A DNA stretch of 64,000 bases from Streptomyces triculaminicus (GTDB lineage: Bacteria > Actinomycetota > Actinomycetes > Streptomycetales > Streptomycetaceae): contig NZ_JAFMOF010000004.1 of the NCBI RefSeq assembly GCF_017349075.1, positions 1,054,001-1,118,000 of the forward strand, given 5' to 3'. The notes beneath the pieces were generated by a model, which did not search any database, was not told the DNA's origin, and saw only the letters and a program-made list of their open reading frames with translations. Position numbers and translations under genes: made by a program. The first letter of the stretch is position 1, and each line of letters opens with the position of its first letter. Shown piece after piece: positions 18,337 to 27,447 of the stretch.

Positions 18337-19404
18337 TCAGCCCTGCCGCGTGCCGGAACGTTCCGGCACGGGACGCCGGGCGCGCGATCGCGCGCCGGGT
18401 ACCCGGGCGGTCGCGCCCGCGCCGGAAGCCCGGCTCGCGGGTGCGGGGCCGCGTCGGGGCCTGGGGCCGGGTCGGGAGGCGGCCGTCGCGACAGCGGGCG
18501 CGAGCTCGGCCGTCGCGGCGCCGGACCCCGGCCCGCCCGCCGGCACGGCCTCTCGCCCGCCGCCCGCAGGGCCGGGGTCCTGCAGCGTCAGGGCCACCAC
18601 GCCGGACGCCGCCAACAGGCCGGCCGTTGCCGCGAGCAGGGCGCCGGTCGTTCCGAAGCGGAAGTCCTCGCCGAGGGCCAGGACGCCGACGGCTGCGGCG
18701 ACCACGGGGTTGACGACGGTGACCGTGGCCAGGGGGGCGGCGAGGCCGGCGTCGCGGTAGGAGGCCTGGGAGAGGAGCATGCCCGCCGAGGCGAGGAGGG
18801 CGATGGCGCCGAGGGGCGGCAGCAGGGCGGGCACGGCCTGGTGCGCGGCCCAGTCCTCGGCGACGGCCTTGGTGAAGACCGAGGCCATGCCGAAGGCCGC
18901 GCCGGCGGCCGTGGCCAGCGCCACGCCGCGGACGACCGGGCGGCGCAGCCGGCGGGCGCCGAGCGCCACCGCGGCGGCGAAGGCGAGCACGCCGGCGGCC
19001 AGGAGCGGCCGTTCCCCGACGGCGAGGGATTCCGTGCGCGGCGGTCCGGTCAGGCTCAGCAGTCCGGCCAGTCCGACGGTGGCCAGCAGCGCGCCGCGCC
19101 ACCCGGCGGGGCCGACGGGCCGGCAGGCGAAGAGTGCGGCCATGGGCAGCGCGAAGACGATCGTCAGGGCGCCCAGCGGCTGCACCAGGCTGAGCGGCCC
19201 GCAGGCCAGCGCCACGACGTGGAGCGCGGAGCCCAGTCCGGTGAGCGCGACCGCGCCCCACCAGCCCGGGCGGCGCAGCGGCGCGTACGCCGCGTCCGCG
19301 CGGCCGGTGGCGGTGGCGGCGACGCGCTCCTGGGCGATGGCCGCGCCGGCGTAGCAGACGGCGGACACCAGGCACAGCAGCACCGCCGGGACGAGCGTGC
19401 TCAC
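18337..19404 (-). CDS. EamA/DMT-type membrane transporter
   Basis: The 355-aa protein starts with GTG (19402-19404) after a GGGGG stretch. It has about nine or ten hydrophobic segments between residues 3 and 280 in the drug/metabolite-transporter pattern of short loops and Gly/Ala-rich helices. The conserved PLSLVQPLGALTIVFALP and later VVNPVVAAAVGVLALGE segments are typical. A disordered Ala/Gly/Pro/Arg-rich tail of roughly 75 residues follows the last helix; it is unusual for the family and could be a real extension or readthrough into non-coding sequence. It is divergent from the indolocarbazole operon, so a role in metabolite export or precursor uptake is possible but unproven. Confidence 0.8.
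   Translation of the reverse strand: MSTLVPAVLLCLVSAVCYAGAAIAQERVAATATGRADAAYAPLRRPGWWGAVALTGLGSALHVVALACGPLSLVQPLGALTIVFALPMAALFACRPVGPAGWRGALLATVGLAGLLSLTGPPRTESLAVGERPLLAAGVLAFAAAVALGARRLRRPVVRGVALATAAGAAFGMASVFTKAVAEDWAAHQAVPALLPPLGAIALLASAGMLLSQASYRDAGLAAPLATVTVVNPVVAAAVGVLALGEDFRFGTTGALLAATAGLLAASGVVALTLQDPGPAGGGREAVPAGGPGSGAATAELAPAVATAASRPGPRPRRGPAPASRASGAGATARVPGARSRARRPVPERSGTRQG
18349..18370. repeat. Perfect 22-bp palindrome in the 3' end of the DMT gene
   Basis: CGTGCCGGAAC (18349-18359) is followed immediately by its reverse complement. A near-copy (GTGCCGGAGCGTTCCGGCGC) occurs at 19601-19620, on the other side of the gene and upstream of the indolocarbazole operon. Both share TGCCGGA(A/G)CGTTCCGGC. 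Confidence 0.55.
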
Positions 19405-19511
19405 GGCCGTCCCCCCTCGTCCTGGGCGCCTCCGCGGCCCGGCCCGTCTCTTCGATCCGTCCCCTGGTGATCCATGCCCTCCACGATGCCGTCCACCAGC
19501 GGCCCGGGCGT

Positions 19512-19553
19512 CGTACTTGAGTACGGGCTTTTCCGTACTCCTCAAGGAGTACG
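19512..19553. promoter_or_regulatory. Twin palindromic operators between the DMT gene and the indolocarbazole operon
   Basis: CGTACTTGAGTACG (19512-19525, arms of six) and a perfect palindrome CGTACTCCTCAAGGAGTACG (19534-19553, arms of nine around CA) lie eight bases apart. Both end with the half-sites CGTACT and AGTACG. They are about 110-150 bp upstream of the DMT start and 260 bp upstream of the tryptophan-oxidase start. A shared dimeric regulator is the simplest reading; no regulator gene is in the cluster. Confidence 0.5.
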
Positions 19554-19600
19554 CGGGGCGGCACCAGCGCGTCACAAGTGCCGTGAGAGGCCGGCGTGAG

Positions 19601-19620
19601 GTGCCGGAGCGTTCCGGCGC
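19601..19620. promoter_or_regulatory. Imperfect palindrome, near-copy of the 18349-18370 site
   Basis: GTGCCGGAGC followed by GTTCCGGCGC has two arm mismatches. It lies in the 408-bp gap (19405-19812) between divergent genes, which holds no credible coding sequence. Confidence 0.4.
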
Positions 19621-19736
19621 ATTTCCGCATGGGATTCCCGGGGGATCGACGGCCGTTTTTCTGCGTATGGCGTCTCATCCTTTGTCGACGCCTTCCGGAA
19701 AATCCCGCGCCGGAATGCCGACGGCCTGAATTACCA

Positions 19737-19812
19737 TTGCCACGAGCCCGCGCACATGAAATATATGGGCGGGCTCGATGGGGGAATTGAGCAGGTCACG
19801 GGGGGAACACCG
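19737..19812 (+). promoter_or_regulatory. Candidate promoter and leader of the indolocarbazole operon
   Basis: TTGCCA (19737-19742) is followed after 18-19 bases by an AT-rich ATATATG (about 19761-19767), unusual in this GC-rich DNA. The remainder is a leader of about 45 bases ending in a GGGGGGAA ribosome-binding site before the ATG at 19813. The -10 assignment is weak. Confidence 0.35.
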
Positions 19813-21351
19813 ATGGACGCCGCTTCGCAGATTTGGCATGCTCACGCATTCGAGAAATTCGAACGGCCCGGCCGCCGGGTCGTCGTCATCGGGGCCGGAA
19901 TCTCCGGTCTCGTCACGGCCTACGAACTGGAGTGCCGGGGTTACCGCGTCAGGGTCCTGGAAGGCACCACACGCATCGGGGGGCGCATCCACACCCACCG
20001 GTTCGGCCATGGCCCCGGCGCACCGTCCGTGGAACTCGGCGCCATGCGCATTCCGGCCCATCACCACCACGCCCTCGAATACATTCGACGAATGGGGCTG
20101 GCCGGAAAACTCCGCACCTTCACCACACTCCTGTCCGACGAAAACGCCTTCCTGCGCACCGAGGACGGCTTCCTGCGCATCCGGGAGGCTTCCGGCCCGC
20201 TGCGCGAGAACTTCCGGCGCGAGCTGGAACGACACCGCCCCTGGCAGCGCCACGACGAGCGCCTCGACGACGGCATCGTCGCCTTCGGCGCCTGGCTGAC
20301 GGCCATCGTCGACGCCATCGCCCCGCCCGACCTGCGGGAGGCGCTGCGCACGGACCTGCGGCGCCAGCTGCTGGACCTGGTCGCCCTCGTCGACCTCGGC
20401 CCGCATCTGCGCGGCCCGGCCCGCGACCGGGTCGACCTCCACTCGCTGTTCTCCGCCCACCCAGGCATCCGGGCGGGCTGCAGCGCCCGGCTCAACAGCT
20501 TCCTCGACGACATCCTCGCCGAGACCAGCCCCGACCTGCTGCGTCTGCACGGCGGCATGGACGCGCTGCCGCGCGCCGTGGCCGGCCGGCTGCGCGGGCC
20601 GGTGCTTCTCGGCCACCGGGTGACCGGGATCGAGGTGTGCGACGACCTCGTCCGGCTCACCGTCCGCGCCGGCAGCCGCACGGTCGAGGAGCACGCGGAC
20701 CTCGTGGTGTGCACCGCGCCCTTCCCCGCCGTCCGCCGGATGCGGCTGCGGGGGCTGGACGCCGACAAGCTGGACGTGCTGCGGGAGGTGGAGTACTGCC
20801 CGGCCACCAAGGTGGCCGTCCACTGCCGCGAGGCGTTCTGGCGCGAGGGAGGCATACAGGGCGGGGCCTCGTTCACCGGAGGGCGCGTCCGCCAGACGTA
20901 CTATCCGGCCCCCGACGGCGCACCCGGGCAGGGCGCGGCGCTGCTCGCCAGCTACACCATCGGCGACGAGGCCGCCCGGCTCGGCCGGATGTCCGCACGG
21001 CGGCGGCACCGCCTCGTCCTCGACGAGCTCAGCGTGGTCCACCCCGAGCTGATGACTCCCGGCATGGTGCTGGACGTCGTGAGCGTGGCGTGGGGGAACG
21101 TCGCCTGGAGCGGCGGCGGTTGCGCCTACCGCTGGGGCAAGAGCGACGAGAGGTGCGCGGAGGAACTGCGCCGCGCGTTCCACCCGGTGGGCCGGCTGTT
21201 CTTCGCCGGCGAGCACTGCTCGACGGCCTCCGCGTGGATCGAGGGAGGGATCGAATCCGCGCTGCGGGCCGTCGAAGCCGTCGGACGCCACGATCGGGCC
21301 CACCGCACCGCGACCGCCGCCGACCGCCACGACCCAGCGGGAGCCCTGTGA
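19813..21351 (+). CDS. FAD-dependent L-tryptophan oxidase (RebO/StaO/VioA-type), first indolocarbazole step
   Basis: The 512-aa protein is an L-amino-acid/amine oxidase. It has the FAD motif VVVIGAGISGLVTAYELE at about residue 22, GTTRIGGRIHTHRFG a little later, and a substrate-side ELGAMRIP typical of RebO/VioA. The C-terminal FAD-contact motif is FFAGEHCSTASAWIEGGIESAL. In rebeccamycin, staurosporine and violacein pathways this enzyme turns L-Trp into indole-3-pyruvate imine. The ATG at 19813 has a GGGGGGA ribosome-binding site; an ATG at 19756 is less likely. Its stop overlaps the next start (TGATG). The context with chromopyrrolate synthase makes the tryptophan assignment firm. Confidence 0.92.
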   Translation: MDAASQIWHAHAFEKFERPGRRVVVIGAGISGLVTAYELECRGYRVRVLEGTTRIGGRIHTHRFGHGPGAPSVELGAMRIPAHHHHALEYIRRMGLAGKLRTFTTLLSDENAFLRTEDGFLRIREASGPLRENFRRELERHRPWQRHDERLDDGIVAFGAWLTAIVDAIAPPDLREALRTDLRRQLLDLVALVDLGPHLRGPARDRVDLHSLFSAHPGIRAGCSARLNSFLDDILAETSPDLLRLHGGMDALPRAVAGRLRGPVLLGHRVTGIEVCDDLVRLTVRAGSRTVEEHADLVVCTAPFPAVRRMRLRGLDADKLDVLREVEYCPATKVAVHCREAFWREGGIQGGASFTGGRVRQTYYPAPDGAPGQGAALLASYTIGDEAARLGRMSARRRHRLVLDELSVVHPELMTPGMVLDVVSVAWGNVAWSGGGCAYRWGKSDERCAEELRRAFHPVGRLFFAGEHCSTASAWIEGGIESALRAVEAVGRHDRAHRTATAADRHDPAGAL

Positions 21352-24300
21352 TGAGCGTGTTCGACCTGCCCAGGCTGCACTTCGCCGGCACCGCCACGAC
21401 GAAGCTGCCGACCGGACCGCGCGGCGGGCTGACCGATCTGGCGGCCCACCGCGCGCTGACGGACGACGGGCCGTTCCCCGTCGAGCGGCCCGCCGCCGAG
21501 TACCACGACTATCTGCGGCGGCGCGGGCCGCGCTTCGACGCGGCCGGACGGCCGTCGCCGGAGGGGGAGTTCAGCGCCGCGAAGGGCTGGAACTTCGACG
21601 GCAACGGCCACTTCTGGATCACCGCCGAGGTCGTGTCGGTGGAGGGCCCGGACGCCGCCCCCGGGGATCCGCCCGGCACCGCCGATCCGGTCGTGGGCCG
21701 GAGCGTGGACGTGTGGGGGCACTACAACCCCTATCTGCGCACCACCGTCAACCGGGCCCGCGTCTTCGACCTCGACCCGGCCTCGGGGTGGACGACGGCG
21801 CTGATGGTCGGCCGGTTCGGGTTCGGGCGGCTGGGGCGCTCGCACGACGACGGCTATATGCTCACCGGCCCCGTCAGCGGCCTCCAGCCGCCGCGCTGGG
21901 CCGACTTCGGCCGGATCCTCGACGTGGGCGAGCACGTCCTGGCCCGGCAACTGCGCTACTGCGCCGTCCACCAGTTCGTGCTCACCCCGCCCGGCGGCCC
22001 GGAGCGCGGGCTGGGGTGGCTTCCGGACAGCGACCGCTCCCCCGCCGTCGGCGCGCTGCGCCGGGCGGTGGAGCGGGGCGCGGACGGGCTGGTGGTCCAG
22101 TTCGCCCTGGACGCCATGTCCTCGCCGACGGTCCCCGACGCCCCCAGCCACTGGCGGGTGCGCGGCACGATCGCCCCGTGGCGCGCGGAGGAGATGCGCA
22201 GCTACCCCGCCGGGCGGCTGCTGGTCCCCCTCGCGGGGACGGGGCGGACGCTGCACCACATGACGGTGGAGGTGGCCCGCGGCCGGGCCGCCTTCAACAT
22301 GGTCTCCGCCGTGCCGGTCACCGACCGGGCGCGGCAGGCGGGCCCCGGCCCGCTGCACCGGCTCGGGCCGCCCCTGGACGCCGGCGACCTGGAGCTGCGT
22401 ACGGCCGGATCCGGGCGGCTGGTCGCCCGGGTGCCGGCGGGGGCGTACCCCTCGGACGCGACCTCGGGCATCGTCACGGTGCCCGCCGAGCCCGGGTGGG
22501 AGGCGGCGGCGGACGAGGGGCTGTGCCTGACCGGCACCCCGCCCGGCGCCCGGCGGCGCACCACGCTGCTGGCCGAGCGCGAGGCCAACGTGCAGACCGA
22601 CGACGCCCTGCTCGTCCTGCACCACCGCGACCGCGGCCACGGCCGCGACCACGCGGTCGGCGTGCCACTGCGGTCGTTCGTGCGCGGCCGTCCGGCGAGC
22701 GTGGGCCGGGTGTCCGCGCGGCAGTTCTTCAACCCCCGTGCCCTGCCCGCCGACCCGGTCGCGGGCGCGCCCGGGGCCCGTTGCCGGGACGCGGTGGTCC
22801 TCGGGATGCGCGACGAGGGCCCGTACGCCGAGGGTTGCGTGGTGGCGACCGACGAGCACGGGCGCGGCCTGCTGACCCTGCGCGGCGAACGGGCCGGCAC
22901 GTGCCGGGTGCTGCTGTCCGCGGACCCGGCCGGCCCGCCGCCCGTCGACCCGGCCGCCGAGGGCTCGGCGTGGGCAGCGTACGACGACGAGGACGCGCTG
23001 GGCTTCTGGGCGGGCGCCGGCTCCCTGGCGGTGCGTGTGCTGCCCGACGACTGGTACCTGGACGACGTGCCCAGGGCGGAGGTGGACTTCGCGCTCCTGC
23101 ACCGGGAGGTCTTCGCCTTCTACGAGCACATCTCCTCCTTCATGCGCTCGGAGGTCTTCAGCCTCGCCGACCGCTGCAAGGTGGAGACGTACGCGGAGCT
23201 GGTGTGGCAGATGTGCGACCCGCGCAACAAGGAGAAGACGTACTACATGCCGCCCACGCGCGATCTCACCGATCCCAAGGCGCGGCTGCTGCTGGCGTAT
23301 CTGCGCAACCACCAGGCGCGCACGCGCCCGCCGCTGACCACCCCGGCCGTCCTCGCCGGGGAGCCGGCCATCACCACCCGGGGCGAGCTGCTGACCGCGC
23401 TGCGGCAGGCGGCAGCCCTGGAGCTGGCCGTGATGCTGCAGTACCTCTACGCGGCGTTCTCCGTGCCGACCCACGGCGCGGGCAGGGAGTACGTGCGCCG
23501 GGGCGAGTGGACCGCCGGGCAGCTGGAGCTCGCCTGCGGGCAGGGCGGGGCGACGACGGACGACGGGATCCGCGGGGTCCTGCTGAACGTGGCGCGCGAG
23601 GAGATGATCCACTTCCTGCTGGTCAACAACATCATCACGGCGACGGGCGAGCCCTTCCACATCCCGCTCGTCGACTTCGCCACGATCGGCGCCGAGCTGC
23701 CGGTGCCGCTGGACTTCGCGCTCGAGGGGCTGAGCGTCGGCAGCGTGCAGCGCTACATCGCCATCGAGCAGCCCGCCGGGCTCGTCCCCGGGGTTCGCTC
23801 CGAGGGCGGTCCGCGCGGCGCGCCCGTGCGGCCGCTCGGATTCACCTGGGGCTCGGTGAGCGAGCTGTACGCGGGCATCAGGGAAGGGCTGCGCCGCGTC
23901 CCGGGCCTGTTCCTGGTGGAGAAGGGGCGCGGCGGCGGCGAGCACCATCTGTTCCTGCGCGAATCGGTGGACGCCGTGCACCCGGACTACCAGCTGGAGG
24001 TCGACGACCTCTCCAGCGCCCTGTTCGCGGTGGACGTCATCGCCGAGCAGGGCGAGGGCGGCGTGCTGGGCGGGGCCGCGCCCTCGGACTCCTCGCACTT
24101 CCAGAGCTTCCTGCGGATCGGCGAGGCGCTCACCACCGAGCGCGTCCCGGGCCCGTACGGACATCTGGTGTCGTGGAGCCCGGCCTACCCGGTGCTGCGC
24201 AACCCCACCCTGGGGGCGGGCGGCGGGGCGAAGGACGCGATCACCGACCCGGAGGCGCGCGCGGTGGGGCGGCTGTTCAACCGCTCGTACCACCTGACGT

Positions 24301-24644
24301 TGCAGCTGATGGCGCAGCACTTCGGCGAGAGCCCGGACGGCAGCCTGCGCCGGTCGAAGCTGATGAACGCCTCGATCGACGTGATGACGGGCATGATGCG
24401 CCCGCTGGCCGAGCTGCTGGTGACGATGGAGTCGGGGCGGCGCGGCCGCACGGCCGGCCCCACCTTCGAGCTCGACGCCCCGCCCGCCTGCGTGCCCCGC
24501 CCCGACGTGGCCCGCCGCTCGCTCGCGCTGCGCTTCGACCACCTGTCGGCGGCGGCCCGCAAATGCGAGCCGGTGCCGGCGCAGGTCGCCGGCATGGCGG
24601 CCTTCTACGCCGACTTCTTCCGCCGCAGTGAGGAGCGGGCATGA
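21351..24644 (+). CDS. Chromopyrrolic acid synthase (RebD/StaD/VioB-type)
   Basis: The 1097-aa protein matches the size and architecture of RebD/StaD/VioB. It starts MSVFDLPRLHFAGTATT, a family-typical opening, and has a long N-terminal beta-rich region. A ferritin-like C-terminal half contains LELAVMLQYLYAAF (about residue 690) and AREEMIHFLLVNNI (EExxH, about residue 750). The family couples two imines of indole-3-pyruvate into chromopyrrolic acid, and RebD is a haem/iron-containing catalase-like dimer. It overlaps both neighbours by 1 and 4 bases, so the four-gene operon is translationally coupled. No internal frameshift is seen. Confidence 0.93.
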   Translation: MSVFDLPRLHFAGTATTKLPTGPRGGLTDLAAHRALTDDGPFPVERPAAEYHDYLRRRGPRFDAAGRPSPEGEFSAAKGWNFDGNGHFWITAEVVSVEGPDAAPGDPPGTADPVVGRSVDVWGHYNPYLRTTVNRARVFDLDPASGWTTALMVGRFGFGRLGRSHDDGYMLTGPVSGLQPPRWADFGRILDVGEHVLARQLRYCAVHQFVLTPPGGPERGLGWLPDSDRSPAVGALRRAVERGADGLVVQFALDAMSSPTVPDAPSHWRVRGTIAPWRAEEMRSYPAGRLLVPLAGTGRTLHHMTVEVARGRAAFNMVSAVPVTDRARQAGPGPLHRLGPPLDAGDLELRTAGSGRLVARVPAGAYPSDATSGIVTVPAEPGWEAAADEGLCLTGTPPGARRRTTLLAEREANVQTDDALLVLHHRDRGHGRDHAVGVPLRSFVRGRPASVGRVSARQFFNPRALPADPVAGAPGARCRDAVVLGMRDEGPYAEGCVVATDEHGRGLLTLRGERAGTCRVLLSADPAGPPPVDPAAEGSAWAAYDDEDALGFWAGAGSLAVRVLPDDWYLDDVPRAEVDFALLHREVFAFYEHISSFMRSEVFSLADRCKVETYAELVWQMCDPRNKEKTYYMPPTRDLTDPKARLLLAYLRNHQARTRPPLTTPAVLAGEPAITTRGELLTALRQAAALELAVMLQYLYAAFSVPTHGAGREYVRRGEWTAGQLELACGQGGATTDDGIRGVLLNVAREEMIHFLLVNNIITATGEPFHIPLVDFATIGAELPVPLDFALEGLSVGSVQRYIAIEQPAGLVPGVRSEGGPRGAPVRPLGFTWGSVSELYAGIREGLRRVPGLFLVEKGRGGGEHHLFLRESVDAVHPDYQLEVDDLSSALFAVDVIAEQGEGGVLGGAAPSDSSHFQSFLRIGEALTTERVPGPYGHLVSWSPAYPVLRNPTLGAGGGAKDAITDPEARAVGRLFNRSYHLTLQLMAQHFGESPDGSLRRSKLMNASIDVMTGMMRPLAELLVTMESGRRGRTAGPTFELDAPPACVPRPDVARRSLALRFDHLSAAARKCEPVPAQVAGMAAFYADFFRRSEERA

Positions 24645-26245
24645 CGAACCCGGGCAGGACGCACTACGACACCGACGTCCTCGTCGTGGGGGCCGGGCCG
24701 GTCGGGATGGCGCTGGCCCTGGACCTGGCCCAGCGGGGCGTGGACTTCATGGTGGTGGAGGCCTCCGACGGCAGCGTGGCGCACCCCAAGGTGGGCACCG
24801 TCGGCCCGCGGTCGATGGAGCTGTTCCGGCGCTGGGGCGTCGCGGACGCGATCCGCGCGGCGGGCTGGCCGGAGGACCATCCGCTGGACGTCGTCTGGGT
24901 GACCGCGCTGGGCGGCCACGAGATCCACCGCCTGGACTTCGGCACGACCCGGGACCGGCCCGAACCACCCTGGACGCCCGAGCCCGAGCAGGTGTGCCCG
25001 CAGCACTGGCTCTCGCCGCTGCTGGCCCGCGCGGTGGGCCTCCACCCGGACGGCCCGCTGCGGCGCCGCTGCCGCGTGGAGAGCGTCGTCCAGGACGCGG
25101 ACGCGGTGACCGCCACCGCGCGCGACCTGGACGACGGCGGCAGGCGCCTGACCGTCCGGGCGCGCTATCTCGCCGCCTGCGACGGCGCGTCCTCGCCCGT
25201 GCGCAAGGCGGCGGGCATCGCGGCACCGGCCCGTCACCCCACCCAGGTCTTCCGCAACATCCTCTTCCGGGCGCCCCGGCTGCGCGAGCGGCTGGCCGGG
25301 CGGAGTGCCCTGGTGTACTTCCTGGTGCAGCCCGGAGGGCTGCGCTTCCCGCTGCGGTCGATGGACGGCCGGGAGCTGTACCGGCTCACGGCCGGGGCGG
25401 GGCTGACCCTGGAAGGGGACGCGCTGTCGGTGGTCCGCTCGGCCATCGCCTTCGACACCCCGCTGGAGATCCTCTCCGAGAACGTCTGGTACCTCACCCA
25501 CCGCGTCGCCGAGCGCTACCGCGCCGGCCGTGTGCTGCTCGTGGGCGACGCCGCCCACACGCTCTCGCCGTCCGGGGGGTTCGGCATGAACACCGGCATA
25601 GCCGACGCCGCCGACCTGGGCTGGAAGCTCGCCGCCGAACTGGCGGGCTGGGCCGGGCCCGGGCTGCTCGACGCGTACGAGGCCGAGCGCCGCCCGGTCG
25701 CGGCGCGCAGCCTCGAGGAGGCCAACGCCAACCTGACTCGGACGGTGCGCCGCGAGGTCCCCGCGGAGGTCCTGCTGGACACCCCGCGGGGCGTCGAGGC
25801 CCGCGCGGCGGTGGCGCGCGGGCTCAGGTGCGGCGGGGTGCGGCGCGAATTCGAGGCGCCCGACGTGCACTTCGGCTACCGCTACGACTCGCCGCTGGTC
25901 GTGGGCGGCGGCGAGCGGGGCGGGGAGTGGCGGCGGACGCCGCTGCCGGGCGGGCGGGCGCCGCACGCCCGGCTGGGCCCGGGCCGCTCCACGCTCGACC
26001 TGTTCGGGCGGTCCTTCCGGCTGCTGTGCGCGGCGCGGGCGGACGAGCCGCGGCTGAAGGGGTTCGAGGACGCCTTCGCGCGCCGGCGCGTGCCGCTGGG
26101 CGTCACCCGCTGGGACGAGGAGGCGCCGGAGCCGTACCGGGGCCTGCACGTCCTGGTCCGCCCGGACGGCCACGTCGCCTGGCGGGGCGCCGCCCTTCCG
26201 GCGGAGCCCGGGGCGCTGGCGGACACGGTGCGGGGTGCGCGATGA
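24641..26245 (+). CDS. RebC/StaC-type FAD-dependent monooxygenase
   Basis: The 534-aa protein is a class A (PHBH-fold) flavin monooxygenase. It has GAGPVGMALALDLA near residue 16, a central ACDGASSPVRKAAG, and the second FAD motif GDAAHTLSPSGGFGMN near residue 303. The last 100 residues form a thioredoxin-like C-terminal domain, as in RebC. RebC (giving arcyriaflavin) or StaC (giving K252c) channels the P450 product of chromopyrrolic acid to a single aglycone oxidation state. Which of the two applies cannot be told from the sequence by eye. It overlaps both flanking genes by ATGA. Confidence 0.9.
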   Translation: MTNPGRTHYDTDVLVVGAGPVGMALALDLAQRGVDFMVVEASDGSVAHPKVGTVGPRSMELFRRWGVADAIRAAGWPEDHPLDVVWVTALGGHEIHRLDFGTTRDRPEPPWTPEPEQVCPQHWLSPLLARAVGLHPDGPLRRRCRVESVVQDADAVTATARDLDDGGRRLTVRARYLAACDGASSPVRKAAGIAAPARHPTQVFRNILFRAPRLRERLAGRSALVYFLVQPGGLRFPLRSMDGRELYRLTAGAGLTLEGDALSVVRSAIAFDTPLEILSENVWYLTHRVAERYRAGRVLLVGDAAHTLSPSGGFGMNTGIADAADLGWKLAAELAGWAGPGLLDAYEAERRPVAARSLEEANANLTRTVRREVPAEVLLDTPRGVEARAAVARGLRCGGVRREFEAPDVHFGYRYDSPLVVGGGERGGEWRRTPLPGGRAPHARLGPGRSTLDLFGRSFRLLCAARADEPRLKGFEDAFARRRVPLGVTRWDEEAPEPYRGLHVLVRPDGHVAWRGAALPAEPGALADTVRGAR

Positions 26246-27441
26246 GCGACGCGCCCCTGCCCCCGTTCCGCGCCGCGGACGTCCACGTTCCCGACCCGTA
26301 CCCCCTCTACCGGCGCTACCGCGAGCAGGACCCGGTGCACCGGGCGGAGGACGGCTGGCTGCTCTTCCGCCACGACGACGTGGCCCGGGTGCTGACCGGC
26401 CGGGGCCACGGGCGGGGCGCGCCGCCGTCCCGGCTGCCGCGCGAGTGCCCCCACCTGCGGCGGACGACCGCCAACTGGATGGTCTTCATGGACCCTCCGG
26501 AGCACACCCGGGTGCGCGCGATGGTGGCCAAGAGCTTCACGCCGCGCATCGTGGAGGGCCTGCGCCCCCGCATCCGGCAGCTCGCGGCCTCCCTCGTCGA
26601 GGAGCTGCGCGCGGCCGGCACCGCCGACCTGGTGGACCGCTTCGCCGCGCCCTTCCCCATCCTCGTCATCAGCGAACTGCTGGGCGTGCGCGCGGCGGAC
26701 CGGCCGTGGTTCCGCGCCCAGGCGGTGGACCTGCAGCAGGCCACCAGCGCGCGGGTGGCGCGCCGGGCCGACGGCTTCGCGGTGGCCGACGCGGCGGCGC
26801 GGGAGCTCGACGCGTACTTCCGCGCCGAGCTGGCCCGCCGCCGGGCCGCGCAGCACCGCTACGAGGCCGACCTGATCGGCGCGATGCTGCGCGCCCAGGA
26901 GCAGCTTGCCCTGGGCGACGACGTCCTCGTCGGCACCTGTGTCCACCTGCTGACGGCGGGTCATGAGACGACCACCAACCTGGTGGCCAAGGGCCTGCTC
27001 GCGCTGTTCGCCCACCCCGAGCAGCTCGCCCTGCTGCGGGCGCGGCCGGAGCTGATGCCGGGCGCGGTGGAGGAGCTGGTCCGCTACGACTCGCCGGTGC
27101 AGATGATCAGCCGGCAGGCCCTCGCGGACGACGAGATCGGGGGGCGGACGATCGCCGCGGGCAGCAAGGTGACCCTGGTGCTGGGTTCGGCCAACCGCGA
27201 CCCGGCGGGTTTCCCGTCCCCCGACCGGCTCGACATCCGCCGGGACGCCCGCCGGCACTGCGGCTTCGGCATGGGCCGGCACTACTGCGTCGGCGCCCCG
27301 CTGGCCCGTGTCGAGGCGGAGACGGGCCTGCTGGAGCTGCTGGGCGGCCTGCCCCGGCTCGCCCTGGCCGACGAGCCGGTGACCTACGCCGACGACCTGG
27401 TCTTCCACGGGCCGTCACGGATGGTGGTGCGCACCGGCTGA
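26242..27441 (+). CDS. Cytochrome P450, RebP/StaP-type (indolocarbazole ring closure)
   Basis: The 399-aa soluble bacterial P450 has the I-helix AGHETTTN (about residue 239), ExxR as EELVR (about 277) and the haem loop HCGFGMGRHYCVGAPLAR with the Cys ligand at about 349. The N-terminal MDPPEHTRVRAMV is the usual substrate-side motif. RebP/StaP forms the C-C bond between the two indole C2 atoms of chromopyrrolic acid with decarboxylation. The start ATG overlaps the preceding stop. Ferredoxin and reductase partners are not in the window. It ends only six bases before the convergent hydroxylase gene. Confidence 0.93.
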   Translation: MSDAPLPPFRAADVHVPDPYPLYRRYREQDPVHRAEDGWLLFRHDDVARVLTGRGHGRGAPPSRLPRECPHLRRTTANWMVFMDPPEHTRVRAMVAKSFTPRIVEGLRPRIRQLAASLVEELRAAGTADLVDRFAAPFPILVISELLGVRAADRPWFRAQAVDLQQATSARVARRADGFAVADAAARELDAYFRAELARRRAAQHRYEADLIGAMLRAQEQLALGDDVLVGTCVHLLTAGHETTTNLVAKGLLALFAHPEQLALLRARPELMPGAVEELVRYDSPVQMISRQALADDEIGGRTIAAGSKVTLVLGSANRDPAGFPSPDRLDIRRDARRHCGFGMGRHYCVGAPLARVEAETGLLELLGGLPRLALADEPVTYADDLVFHGPSRMVVRTG

Positions 27442-27447
27442 GCGCTG

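Noticed and set aside
18349..18370. Palindrome as intrinsic terminator of the DMT gene
   Set aside because: It lies inside the coding 3' end before the stop codon, has no U-tract, and a related copy is in a promoter region.
21126..24542. Very long antisense frame opposite the chromopyrrolate synthase gene
   Set aside because: No recognisable motif and no start region; the plus strand encodes a full RebD/StaD-type protein with coupled neighbours.
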